From positions 124,001-188,000 of the forward strand of contig CM065321.1 of the NCBI GenBank assembly GCA_033032175.1: a stretch of DNA of 64,000 nucleotides, written 5' to 3'. Each line of letters starts with the position of its first letter. Positions within the stretch are counted from its first letter, which is position 1. The stretch comes from Saturnia japonica (taxonomy: Eukaryota > Arthropoda > Insecta > Lepidoptera > Saturniidae). Below, in pieces: positions 44,236 through 56,902 of this stretch. The notes beneath the pieces were generated by a model that had not been told where the DNA came from, made no database searches, and worked only from the letters and a program-made list of their open reading frames with translations. The translations under genes were made by a program, and so were the position numbers.

Positions 44236-47200
44236 GTAACATAACCTATGTAATAATAAGTTTAACGTACTTCCTAAAATCTGATGTGGTCTATTTATCT
44301 GCAGGCATTGGCGAAGCATTCAATTACTTCGTATGTCCTACATTGCATATTAAATTTTTATAGGTTATAATGGTTGCCCGCTTTTTCATGTGAAACTTTT
44401 AATTATACGATTTGTTGTAAAAAATATTGTTCATGTCTTCACACGTAACAACGTAACCTTTCAAATAATTTTAAGCGCCATCTATCTGCTCACTCTTCGT
44501 ACTACATTGTTACCTGTCAACGTTTAATATTTTTTATGTTACAATCAAATTTGTTTTTATGTCATCTACATTCACATTTTGGGTATCCAAAAATTTAAAT
44601 TTTATTTTCATTAGTTCAAAGGAAAATAATATGATCCTATGACCTTAGCGTCTCGTCCAGTTGTAAAGCCAATTAACTAAGGTAATTTGATTTTTTGTGG
44701 GCACAAAATTGACGAATAGTATGTAAGTAGCAGCTTTATTAATTTATTATTATATTAATAACTTTATTTTATTGATTTAAGCGTATTTCAATAATAAGTA
44801 ACTCTCTGTTTTATGAGGACTCATTTTAGTTTTTTTTCCTAACTAGTTTTTTTTGGTTTCATTTGTATTACATGATATTAATTAATATAACAGAAGAAGT
44901 AAGCTCTATGAGCAGGTACCAGTTATAATAATTTTCCTTATTTCAGCTTATGTAGTACGCAAACTAAATGATACTATTACAGAATAAAAAAATGTGTGTG
45001 TGTACCAGAGTACACAGGTAAGAAGTGAAACTTCTTTACGACATATCATTTTTCTATTATTTGCAACTTCACGAAAATGGGGTAGATAAGGCTTAAGCCT
45101 TAACAAAAACAATTTTTTCCGTATTAAATTAAAGCTATTTTATTATTATAGACATGCATACAATTAATGAGTAATTTATTTTATTATTGTTCTTATTATA
45201 ATATCATTGCTATTTATTTATTGTATTATATTTACAAGTTATGAATAAATAATTGGAATTATCTTTTCAAAGTAATACAATTATATGATGACAGTTAATC
45301 TTGTAGAAATGCAACGATTTTATAAAATTAAAAATGAATAAATAAATCATTAAAAACGAATAATTAAAAAAGATGTACGTATACATATTTTTATTTTCTA
45401 ATCGTGTTTTGTTTTATTTTTTAATAATTATTTAATTTATATTTTTTATTGTTTTTAGAATTAATAATGTTCACTGGATTTACAGTCATATTTATTAATA
45501 CTTGCTAATTTTAACTGATTTATATACATTCACTGATACTTACAATCAAAAAGTGAGGTTAACTTCAAATAAATATTAAAATCATGCTCATACGTGTTGA
45601 ATTTATAAAACGAAATATATAATCACTCTCACTTTTCTTGTAAATTCACTTAAATTTGAATAAGTCTTTTTATTTTATCACTTTCAAATTAATATATTGT
45701 TATTCTTATTTCAAACCAAACTTCAAAACTAATATATTGTTGTTATTATTATAATATATTACATTATATTCTTTACGTCACTATACTAAACTTTGATAAA
45801 AAAGCAACATGGCGCGTAACCGAAAAACGTGACGATTTTTTTTTACACTGCTACAAAATTTCTCCCATACGTCGATAAAGAAGTTTCACTTCAATATGCG
45901 ATATGCAGAAAGACAATAGAACTTACGAATATACGGTGTTTCTGCAGAAGATACTACACACGGTCTCGAAAGTCTACGAATAAATTAGTAATATTATTAA
46001 ACCGGTTCGTAAACCAGGACAACAAACGAATATCGCAAATGCACCTCCCTGATTATACATGTGCAGGGTGCAACGTGCATTGTGGAGGGACGAGCTTTGT
46101 TGTTATGTGCAACTGCTTCGCGTTTAACTGAGCTACCGACATGGGACCTTGCGCGACACACAGTTCACCTGTCTGTGCAATTCACACTTCGTGTTAATTC
46201 CATGTTATAATAAAAGATATCATTTACTAAAAAGCATCAGATATATTTCTTTGTTTTTACTGGAGTAGAAATTTTTGAATTTATATATTAAAGTAGAAAC
46301 ATTCTTATTTTTATTTAAAAGTAATGTTTGTTTATTTGGTATTCCATTTTGTAATTATAACGCGACTTTTATTTATAATTTTTTTGATCAATAATATAAT
46401 TTAATTAAAAAAAAAATGAAATAGGTATAAGTGTTACACAAAACTTTATCTTCGTATCATCATAATGTTGGTACTAATTGGGAAACAAGATGAATAATGT
46501 ATAAAGAACGTGATGTGTGATTCAAGAAAATCTTTTGTAATCATAATTTAGTTGATTTATTTGTCAACTTAGTTAATAGTGCGTCTGTATTACCCTTGAG
46601 CTACTCTTTACAACAATAAACAAACCCTCTGTAAACTACCCTCGCACATCGGCACTAGCTCTACTTGATATATATATCAGTTTAATTGCGTAACGGGCAG
46701 GGGTATAGCTTTAACTACCCCTACAGCTACGTCATAGACATCACACGCAATACTTTCCGATCGATCAAGTGAAATATTCTGGACTCCCTAATTTAATACC
46801 GCATAGTCCTAGTGTTTATGTTGGTAGCTTTTGATGCTATTTAATTCGTCCGGCTAACTATTCTTTTCATCACCAAGTATCTATTTCTGTCCTTTTTGCG
46901 TCAGTAAAGTTTCGTTAAAACGCGTTGCATATAAAACGTTGCACTGAATTCTATACTCATCGCTTCACTTCACTTAACTTCAGAAATAAACTAACAATAA
47001 GTCGCACAGTGTGGTCTGTGTGGCGGGCTTTAACTTGTAACTGGTTGCCAAGCGTAAGTTACTATCTAAAAGCGTTTAAAAAGCCGCGGCTAGTCTGGAT
47101 GAGTGCCGAGGTCGTCGAGGGCGTCGCGGGCGTCTCGGAAGGCGCACAGTTGCGGTCGCGGTCTGCAGAGCTCCGCGCCACCGCACTGATCACACCCTGA

Positions 47201-47370
47201 CATCCGGCAACCAGAGTAACTTCACCAAACTCCAGTAAACTCGAGGACCGCAACCGAGCCAACCGAACTGAAAAACTACACGATCAACGCCCATAGCACC
47301 GCCGCCGCGAACTAACTTCTATCTAATAAACTAACTGATTGAACAATTACTTGTACTTTTTATAAATATA
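44236..47370. other. AT-rich stretch with an inverted pair and a GC-rich pocket
   Basis: No gene recognised. It holds an inverted pair (45022-45042 and 45871-45892) and a GC-rich pocket at 47085-47320. A 100-codon frame (45829-46131) has four Cys near its end but no motif that I can name. Confidence 0.45.
47085..47320. promoter_or_regulatory. GC-rich pocket, possible promoter or untranslated exon
   Basis: A sharp rise in GC and CpG ('gaggtcgtcgagggcgtcg', 'gttgcggtcgcggtctgc', 'caccgccgccgcgaac') in an AT-rich setting, just left of a Helitron. Short frames on both strands are compositional. The role is inferred from composition only. Confidence 0.25.
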
Positions 47371-47859
47371 CTAGCTATGCCCCACAGTTTCACCCGTGTT
47401 CTCAATTCCCGCAAGGACAAATTATTTTAACTTTTCATTATATCCTAAACTATGTGTCCAAATAACATGCTTTGAAGAGAAAAAATTCATAAAATTGTCT
47501 TTATGATGAAGTAACATTTGTTCGTGGGATTAATATGCCACGTTAAAAAATAATTCTGATTTTTAATCATAAACAAAAAAATTCGCAAAATACTTTATTT
47601 TGGCTTATGTATAAGAGATAAGCATATGTTATCTCAGACTCTTTTGGACGTATTATGAGCTAATTATTTGTAGAACATTGAGTTTATGCAACATTAACCA
47701 TTACACCAGCGCACGCGAATAAAGCAGTCCATGAGCACTCTGAAGCTGAAGTTGTAGTCCAATGTTAGATAGTGTCGTCAATCTGGCATAAAAAAGAAAA
47801 TACATACAAAAAGAATAAACAAATGAAAAAGCTTTACCACTTCATTATATTAGTATAGA
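47371..47859 (-). mobile_element. Helitron, complete short copy, second family
   Basis: 489 bp on the minus strand. The 5' end is TCTATACTAATATAATGAAG (from 47859), after A. The 3' end is 'tgtggggcatagCTAG' (CTAG at 47374-47371), before T. The 3' end comes from 'cgggtgaaactgtgg', a decayed form of the common lepidopteran GC-rich end. The internal sequence differs from family A. No open frame. Confidence 0.75.
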
Positions 47860-50696
47860 TTGAAAATACTGCTTTCTTAACATTCTTAAAACTTATGTAA
47901 AGTTTCCAACTAAACTGTACGTATTTACTAGTTGGAATTTTATAAAATGTTTCAAGAATTTGTAGAAAACTAAGGCATCAATGAAAATAACTACATTAAT
48001 TGTAAAAGGTTGTAGATTAAAAACCTAAAGCATAACTTCGGCAACAGTATGTAGGGCTTTTTTCTTAATCTCAATTTATTACATCTTGTATCCATTCTGA
48101 CGTATCAATTGATGTTATTCTATATATCATAGTATTATTATTATGAACAAGTGAAGCGAATGCGTTTTCCGCTACCTAAAGTTTCGTTATAATTATTATA
48201 TGTAGGTATTTAGTTCTATTTCATCTGTACTTGTAATTAATATAATGTGTACGTGTATCGCATTCGATGAGGAATGAGGGGTGTTTTTCTTTTTTGGTTG
48301 CGAGTTTCCTCCCAACACCACCCCTGCCCGCCCCGCACAACAGGCGCCCCACAAGCTAATTTATTTATACAGATTTAATTATAGTAGATAACGCGGAGTA
48401 GAGACAGATCTGCTGCAGGACATCCCCTATTTGTGCGGGAAGATAGAAAGAGCCCGCGACATGCCCTGTCTTATTATTTAATATACAATCAGTGTTTGCG
48501 GAATAAAATAGTTATTTGTGACCAAATTTTGAAATTTATGTGCTTTATTACGATTTTGTGCATTTGCCTCTAGCTAATAAGTTATAATATTGTTTTAAAA
48601 AGAAAACTGTTAAGTAATAACTTTAATATTATTTTATAGGTTTTATTATAAGTGTATGAAGGAATATAAAAACATGAGGCACGGAGCGTGGAGTTACGTA
48701 AGTAACAAATTGTATGCAGAAATGCAGAGGTACGCGGAACTCAGTAAACTTGTAAAAGGCAGAGGTGTCACCAACATACATTATGTTAAAGGTCTGCTTC
48801 GTTAACTTCGACACGTACGTCTACGAGTCACAAATACAAACACCCTATCTACTTAACGCAGATAAACTAAGGAATCAAATACATTTTCTTGACATGTTAC
48901 AAGCGCGAGATCTCGGTGTAGGAACTAACATACAAATGGTCTAAATAAGTGCACTTGTTTTATTTTATTAGTCAGTAGGTGTATTCTTAGATAAAGCTAC
49001 TTCGGAAGCGCGTTTGCGATAGAAGGAGCGTGGCTAATGTATTGTCCTCAGATGACGGGTCCTAGCCGATGTATGCACACGGATGCTATGTATTGGGAGC
49101 TTGCTATTAAAAATTAATTACAAATATTTGGGAAACAAATATATCTTATATAAAGACAATATATCTTTCAACTTATAACTCTCTTAATATGGATCGTATT
49201 GATATATTTAACTTGGATCTAAGTCGTTTCCGATATGTTATTTAAAGATTTTTTTTTAAATATATTCTTTATAATATAATTCTGCATGCAAGTGACAATT
49301 TTTCTTTTTTTCCTTTTGGGAAATAATTACAACTGATGTGCACTAATAAATTGGATTATAAGCTAGTTAAAACATAATTTTTTTTTGTGAATTATTCTTA
49401 TTTTGTTTATAATCTGTAATGTGTGCCTATATAAATAAATAAATAAAGTAACCGGAAATAAAAATAAAATATAATTGATTTCACACTTATTAAATGACCG
49501 TTTATTTATCAGAAACGGTGGTAGCCAGTAGGTATTGCGATAAGATAGAAAAATGATTCACTGAACAAATTTTTGTAAAATGTCCGACAAAAAATGAAAC
49601 CGGATTAGAACACAATAAATCTTTGTATGTGTTTAGGTTATTCAATGTTATATATATTTTGTTTATGTAACAATATTTATCATTGACGTCGAGCTAAACG
49701 CGTCCACACGAGACCAGACGAGAATTAAATTGTATTTTTACTTTTTATATTAAAACAGCCTGTATTTGATTACGTCTATTAATTATATTTTAAACATGTC
49801 CTAGCCTGCGGTTATTCCTGTTAAGAAATATTCGTGTATACAGTATTATATTTATTATTATTTTTAAGTTACTCATGATTGTCATTGAACTCTTTGAAAC
49901 GTGCACAAGTCGAGACTGAGGAACTCGTACCCGACGCGATCAGACTAGTTGTGCGTTGTACTTTAACCGCAGTCGCATTTACAGACCCATGATACCAGGG
50001 TAACGTTTGTCAGTGACGTCAACAGACAGTCGACCAGTGAGGGTCACTATTATTAAAGGATTGGACTTGGAACTCCCTGGAAGAACTGGGCTGGCAGTAT
50101 TGAAGTTACCGAAATTAAGCCCATGAAACCCTGATACCTGAAATGTGTGTACTGGGTTTGAATGTATAAATGAAAATGTAGCGGCTGGTGTCCATCATAA
50201 CTCGCTCATTAGTAGTTGAAATGAAGGCTTGAAGCTATGTCCGATGACAGTAGGTACAGATGTCAATAGTGATGTAGCCTAAATAATCAGCTCAATTGAC
50301 AAGAATTGTGTTTATAATATAGGTAAGTCCGTACATGCGCCATGTGGTGTTAAAGTTCAAGGTGTGGTGGCAAGGGTCCCAGAGCACAGAGCATAACTCC
50401 CGGCGGAATGACATCATTAACGTGAACTGTTATTAGCAGTAAGTTGCCGGAATCCGCTACGATATAGTGTTATCGCGCCACATCACCCTCAATGCTGTGG
50501 TACCTATCCGCTCAGTCCCGCACTTACATCTCTAACACTTCATCTAACCATATTAAACGACGCGTTTCCGAAAATGTGCTATCGCCTGTCAGGGTGATTA
50601 CTATACTGCTGATATAATAAAAACCTTTGATTATATATACGTAATCTAACATAAAATCATACAAAGTTAAAGTAAGCCAAACACATAATATAATAC
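47860..50696. other. AT-rich non-coding stretch
   Basis: No gene recognised. An (AAAT)n run at 49431-49447 may be a non-LTR tail. C-rich patch at 48312-48352. A less AT-rich block lies at 50030-50130. Confidence 0.5.
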
Positions 50697-51261
50697 GAAA
50701 ATATTTTGGGATTTAAAGACACCTACACACTCACATTCTGCGACTATGCTCGTAACAAGTGCAGATGTCAGAATCTACTAACAGGTACTTGACGATACAA
50801 TTTCAATATGAAAATATTTTGGGATTTAAAGACACCTACACACTCACATTCTGCGACTATGCTCGTAACAAGTGCAGATGTCAGAATCTACTAACAGGTA
50901 CTTGACGATACAATTTCAATATGAAAATATTTTGGGATTTAAAGACACCTACACACTCACATTCTGCGACTATGCTAGTAACAAGTGCAGATGTCAGAAT
51001 CTACTAACAGGTACTTGACGATACAATTTCAATATGAAAATATTTTGGGATTTAAAGACACCTACACACTCACATTCTGCGACTATGCTAGTAACAAGTG
51101 CAGATGTCAGAATCTACTAACAGGTACTTGACGATACAATTTCAATATGAAAATATTTTGGGATTTAAAGACACCTACACACTCACATTCTGCGACTATG
51201 CTAGTAACAAGTGCAGATGTCAGAATCTACTAACAGGTACTTGACGATACAATTTCAATAT
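50697..51261 (+). repeat. Tandem array, five 113-bp units
   Basis: Five complete units start at 50697, 50810, 50923, 51036 and 51149, each exactly 113 bp, with the first five bases of a sixth at 51262. The unit runs from 'gaaaatattttgggattta' to 'gacgatacaatttcaatat'. The copies are identical as read except at one site: C in units 1 and 2 (50751, 50864) and A in units 3, 4 and 5 (50977, 51090, 51203). The unit is not a multiple of three and has no sustained frame. Such uniformity points to recent expansion, gene conversion or an assembly artefact. I do not recognise it as a known satellite. Confidence 0.97.
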
Positions 51262-53316
51262 GAAAATCTCCTGAGTATAGTAGTTATCCAGAGGATACTT
51301 TATTATGATGATTAGTTACGACAAAATAAAGGGAAATATTTTAATAAGTAACCAAAAGCGAAATGTTTATAATTAATCGGTGATATTTTAGCTTTAATTG
51401 TATAAATATGTCTGCTTACTCCGCAACAGGACGGAATGTACGAGTATGTAAAGCGCAAAGCAACAGTTCGCGTCGCAAACAGGAATTCCCGTTTGCCCGG
51501 CGAACAGAAAAGGTAAATAAACGAAGTTCTTTTGAACATTTTCATTATTCAAACACTCTTTGATGCAGATTCAGTACTGCCGCGGGTGTTTTCACTTCGA
51601 CGAGGTATTGCTTTCGCGACCTCTACTGGAGTTTCGTGTTACAGAGTCTAAGGGATCTGGAATAACATCTCGTAATACTCAAACCGGAGACCGGAGGAGA
51701 TTACTAAAAAAGAAATTCCGATAGCGAAAGAGTTAAGCACTTGTTATACACCCATTGATACGTCTCGCTCCGACGACGCGACGGTGAGCCTTTTAAGAAT
51801 AACTCATAGCAAATTTCTATAGAGTTATTTAAATCGTAGATGGTAATTGTAAGTAGGTAGTAATTTCAGTTAAAAAAAATACATTGAATTGGAGTTAATT
51901 AAAATTGTAGTTAAATGTACGTAATTATCGTTCGAGTAAATTGTTGACAGTTGAAACCTGACGAGTGAACCGAAACCACATTAAAGCGTGATGTTGAGTC
52001 CGGATGACCGGGTGTCCGGTCGTCCGGCTGTCCGGTTGACGCGGGAACGGATCTCGGTCACACGTATAGGGATGACACTGGAGTCATTGTTTCTGTCCTT
52101 TTACGATGAGTTCTTCTGTTATAAAGGACTATACGGCGATAAGTATAGTGAATCGGCCCCAGAAGGATATCTGGATTATCATTTGATACCCTCTGTCCAG
52201 GCGGTTTTTATAATATCATATGTGGGTAGATCGCGATACCGGGGTTGGCGGCCATGTGAGACTTTTTTGTGACGACCGTCAGTAAAAATTATTCACGGTT
52301 CGAGAGCGGACGACGCAGGGTGTTATTTTATTGATTTATATAGAAATCCTGGAAATAAAGGGACAAAACCTTACAGTTGACTTTAGTACATGTGTGTGTG
52401 TGTGTACGAGTGTCTGGCAGTATAGCGGTGCACCGCAAGCTGAATTCGCTACGATCAAGGTTAGTGGTTTGCTTCATATGGTTTTATGAAAACACCTGGA
52501 TTGGGGAAACCAAGCCATCCTGGTTTGATTTAGTTTTTTAGGAGATTCGCGTTAACACCCTCGTTTGGTAATAATAAGATACGTTGATCCGACAAGTTTC
52601 AGATGTTTATTTACTTTGGTTTTTGAATAAATGGAAAAACAGAAAATAATATCTTTTTCGATCTAGAATAACCTCATAACTCCTCGAATTTATTAAAAAG
52701 GTGTGCCATATTGGAAATATTAAAAAACATTTATTTATTTATAAATCTATGCTTTAATTACTTAATAGTGTGCAGATAACAAAATATTTAAAGCAATAAT
52801 TTGGAAACATTTTTTTTTAGTTAAAATACTCTGACAATCAAAAGATATTTTGAAAGAGTAAGCTTTCGCATTTTAAAACATCAACATAATCATTATTTAT
52901 TCATGTTTTGGTTAAATCAGAATCACAGTTTTTATTATTTATTTTATAAAAGTGCTTTTATATCATATATTCTTGAGTGATCTTCGTCAATAAAAGTGAT
53001 AATATTGTCTTTTCAACCATTTGCGAGTAAAATTTTTTCGAGTAATAATATAGGTATCTTGTCCGTCAGTTACTAGTTTTCTTAAAGCACCACTATACAT
53101 GTAGGTGATAATTTTTGACTTGCTCTGGTGGCTGCACTCCCCTCCAACTGCGTAAATCAAAAAGCGTACAAGCGCTATGCGTTAGTTGAAAGTAATTTTT
53201 AATAATCATAATTATTCATTAATTAAATAATTACATATCAGGATTTTTTTATTTTATTTAAAATTTGAAGTTTTTAAGATTGCTGGAAGTACCTTAGAAT
53301 TTTGATGATAGGTGAG

Positions 53317-53339
53317 TGTGTATGTGTGTGTGTGTGTGT
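53317..53339. repeat. (TG)n microsatellite
   Basis: Alternating TG with one interruption. Confidence 0.85.
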
Positions 53340-53584
53340 CAGTGACAAAATTAGACTTTGACTAGCGAAAATTAGTAAACTATAGGGAATAATATTTAGG
53401 TATATCGGCAATATAACCAGTTATAGTACCTATAATAAATGTCCTCCTGATCTCTAATAATTCAATCTTTTAACAACATACACAACGAAGTTACACGGGT
53501 CAACAATGTCCTAAGTCGTTTCGAGAAAAGGATGGTACGGCTGTGCTTTGCGCTCGACTTGGCGCCAGATTTTAACTTGAAAGC

Positions 53585-53705
53585 TAGTTAAGTATCACCA
53601 CGATGTTTTCCCTAACCAAAGGGCTGAGGCTTATTGCAGGGATTCGAACTGACGTAGACCGACGAGGTCTCCGTAAACACCACTATTGAGTGATCATTGC
53701 TTCAT
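53585..53705 (-). mobile_element. Probable tRNA-derived SINE relic
   Basis: On the minus strand 'agttcgaatccct' fits an RNA polymerase III B box, preceded by a tRNA-like stretch and followed by 'gggaaaacatcgtggtgata', which recalls the body of a common lepidopteran SINE. No target duplication or tail was located. Confidence 0.45.
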
Positions 53706-54329
53706 TAAATTTTATTATCCCTTTGATTTCAACCTCATTTCGTAAATTAAATGTACAAAATCACCAAAAACCAAATCATATGTAACTAACGAAACAGTGA
53801 ATAGGATAGGTTACTCGTATCTCCTTCAAAATAAACTCAAATAGAAATGTTTTCATGATGATGGATCCGGGATATTCTAAAGATTTATATTTGGGATGAA
53901 ATAGGTTCGGGTCGAGTGAACTCGACCTGTACAGATCATTCCGAAAGATAACTAATTGATATTTATGAATGAAAAGAGCACTTGCTCAGCTCTGGCACTA
54001 CTTTTTAAATTATAATTATCTTAAATTTGTATTCTGTGAATTAACGGTTTTAGAATTCCATTTGTTTGTTATTATGCCCAATTTCATTTGCATAACTTGA
54101 CATAACTATAATTTTTCTTAAGTGACACTAATCACTAATAACTGAACACTTAACGACATACGGATTAAATAGATTGCAACAGAAAATTCTGAACATTTTC
54201 TAAAGTCATAATCTTTATTTTATTACAAATTGAAATATCTTCTAAATTTTTTATCAGTTTCATATTAATCTCTTTTCAAAATATGAGTATTGAATTACCA
54301 CTTTATTTGAACTAGTGATTATGATAGCA

Positions 54330-54580
54330 GTATTCATAAATAATGAGTATTGTCTACATAACTTGCTGTCACTTTTCGTTGAGTGACAGTGTCAATGTTT
54401 TGGGGGGTCTAAATTCAATGGCACTGGATGTGTTAGGATTCGCAGTATTAATTTAATTTAATATATGTATTAGTAACAGATATTAAAGGAAAATTTTAGC
54501 TTTCTGCGCTCCTTCTCCAAATAAACTTTAACCATGCCAAATCTCACAGTCTTCCGTGCACGCAATACACTTACAAAGAT
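54330..54580 (+). repeat. Unclassified interspersed repeat C, copy 3
   Basis: Same family as 5240-5565 and 9275-9490. It shares 'cttgctgtcacttttcgttg', 'ttggggggtctaaattcaat', 'gtgttaggattcgcagtatt' and 'accatgccaaatctcacag' plus 'tcttccgtg'. Confidence 0.75.
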
Positions 54581-55131
54581 AACGAAAGCTTTTGCTTCAC
54601 GTATTAATATATAGATACTTTATTGTAATTGAATTATTATCAGCCTACTGTTGTTATATAATGTGGCAGTTTAAAGACAGAAGTGAGGTGTGCGGCGCGG
54701 CGGCCACTTTGCAATAAACTACATACATTGCCCGAGTTATAATGCTTCAGTAACGTTAAACCGATCACCATGTTTCTTAATATTTTAAAGATTTCAGATT
54801 AAGATTTATGATTATTATGATTTAAGATTTATGTCAGTGACGACTTTTTTTGCTGTTACAATTACATAAAACTACTGACTGCATTTCACTGATCCATATT
54901 TAAGTACTTACGCGAATTATTATAATAAATGTGCTGGTGGTAAATTGTCCAAGCCCGGTGAAGCTGTCAAAGCCTCTAATTATAAAAGTGCTAAAAGTGT
55001 AGTTCGAAAAAATATCTACGACTAAAAGAGAATCAAATAAATTGTTTATATAAGTGATTCTCGAGTTAAAAGCACCTTAACGGACAGACAGACATGCTCA
55101 GTCATTGTAGTCATTACCTTTTATAATATTA
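54581..55131. other. AT-rich non-coding stretch
   Basis: No gene recognised. Confidence 0.5.
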
Positions 55132-55600
55132 TTAGCCTTGCCCGCGGCTTCGCTCAAGTAGACTTCAGAATGCCATCGATCGAGCACATGCACGAATCTT
55201 GCTCCCCCACTCCTGGCTATTTTAAAGAGAGAAATGTCTTTTTGATATCTGCAATTATGTAATAAATTAATTTGCTATATTTCTTATACTTTACTCGGCG
55301 TATGCTATTTAACCGCCCGAATTAATTCACAATTATCAGTTTTTTTTTTCGTGGAACACTAATTATTTTTCTAAAATAAAAGTAGCCTAAGTTACTCCCT
55401 ATATCATCAGCTATCTATCAGTGAAAGTCCCGACAAATTCGATCCTATCGTTTCGGCGATTACCTGGAACAAACAGACAGACAGAGAAAGAAAAAAAAAG
55501 TATTTTTATAGGTATCGTATACTAGTTTCATATGTATTTAGTAAAAAGATGTTATTTTGATATTAGTAACAGACACTTTAATTTTATTAACTGTAATAGA
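55132..55600 (-). mobile_element. Helitron family A, complete but decayed copy
   Basis: 469 bp on the minus strand. The 5' end is TCTATTACAGTTAATAAAAT (from 55600), after A. The 3' end is 'gccgcgggcaaggCTAA', where the usual CTAG has become CTAA (55135-55132). It shares long blocks with 22962-23450 and 32681-33188. No open frame. Confidence 0.7.
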
Positions 55601-56600
55601 TATGTATTTTATGATATATATCCCAATATAATATAATCAATAAGGTTCGAAAATGCAAATTATTGCAAATCTGACGGAACTGCTCAAGGAATTTTCATAA
55701 GCGCTGAGCTTTATTTCGTCGACGCGTTGATTGCGACGATAGATTCGAAATGCATAAAATAGATTACATTATTTTATTAGTTTTACATATGAATTTATGT
55801 TGTGGTCTTAAAATGGTATTTGTTTTTAATAATAATAATAATCGATAGTTTAATCATCACCACAAATTTGTTTCTCAAATTTAATCTGTGATAATCACAT
55901 ATTAAAATATATGCATTTTAGTTATGGCACATTACAATAATATTTCACAATTTCGTTTTTATCCGAATGACAAAAAAAATCTATTTTTGAGAAAAAAGTA
56001 ATTAAAGCGAAATTTAAATTTGAATCATTCCAAACAAACGAACTACCGTGAAGTAATATTTTAACAGCAATTTGTGAACGCTTATAAAATAAAAAAATTG
56101 ATTTCATGCAAGTTTTTCATTCGAACACATATTTGCTCGACTCAGATGCAATTCGTTGGAGCGTGTGAACGAGAACGATTAACTATTCATCTGATGTGTG
56201 TTTGTGTTGTTATAAAATGTCATGTCATACATATTGCTGTGTGTGTGTGTGTGTATGTTAGCCACCGTTACAGTAAATTAGGTATTGTGACAACACTGGA
56301 ACATAATTTGTTTTTTTTTTGTCAATTTGTATAGATTAAGTAGTTGTGGCTGAGAGTGCCCCCTTCGCACACAGTTGTGCAAAAATAATTCGAAATTTAA
56401 CATAAGAAAAACCATGTTCACCGGCGAATTCACGAGCTCCAAGCTTTCTGAGTGGTGGTGAGTGGACTTATCGCAATACTGACAACAACCCGATCTGAGG
56501 ATTATTTCCCATATCGAGTTTCCAAGAGACGGATCCGGAACTTCATCAAGCGGTGGAACGCGCCTCACGAGTTTAAGCCTTCAGCGATGAAAAGTTTTCA
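55601..56600. other. AT-rich non-coding stretch
   Basis: No gene recognised. A (TG)n run lies at 56238-56256. A less AT-rich block at 56400-56580 has short frames on both strands without known motif. Confidence 0.5.
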
Positions 56601-56902
56601 TCCTACTAATATAATAAATGTGAAAGTGTGTTGTTTGGATGTTTCAATCACGCTAAAACGGCTGAACAGATCTTAATGAAATTTGGCACACAGTTAGTCT
56701 ATGTCCTGGAATAATATATAGGTTACTTTTTATCCCGGTAAAAGTTACAGTGTAACCAGTGTTATCCTACAAATATAAATGGAAAGTTTCTATGTTTGTT
56801 ACTCAATCACGCAATAACGGCGATGTTTTTTGGTTTGTCGTGTTCCGAGATCAGTGTGCGTATATCCAATAATACGCATATGAAGTCGCGGGTACCAGCT
56901 AG
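56601..56902 (+). mobile_element. Helitron with two nested 5' ends
   Basis: 302 bp between A (56600) and T (56903). The outer 5' end is TCCTACTAATATAATAAATG at 56601; the 3' end is 'gaagtcgcgggtaccagCTAG' with CTAG at 56899-56902. A second 5' end, TCCTACAAATATAAATGG, begins at 56765 after A and is followed by the same 'gaaagt...tatgtttgttact' type sequence. The unit looks like a shorter Helitron (56765-56902) placed directly after, or inside, the 5' part of another (56601-56764). Confidence 0.8.

Larger units (their letters stand above)
51262..54329. other. AT-rich stretch with dinucleotide runs
   Basis: No gene recognised. (TG)n runs at 52391-52405 and 53317-53339. A short 'gtccgg' cluster lies at 52000-52035. 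A 94-codon frame (51988-52272) has no motif. A SINE-like relic lies at 53585-53705. Confidence 0.5.

Noticed and set aside
45829..46131. 100-codon frame with several Cys near its end
   Set aside because: The Cys spacing fits no zinc-binding motif that I know, and there is no supporting context.
50697..51261. Repeat array considered as CRISPR or as coding repeats
   Set aside because: Units are contiguous with no spacers, are 113 bp and not a multiple of three, and the genome is eukaryotic.
51988..52272. 94-codon open frame beginning MMLSPDDRVSGRP
   Set aside because: No recognisable domain or signal. It starts in a short 'gtccgg' repeat, and its length is within what chance gives in 64 kb.
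56278..56676. Overlapping frames on both strands
   Set aside because: No motif; the plus-strand frame runs into the Helitron beginning at 56601.
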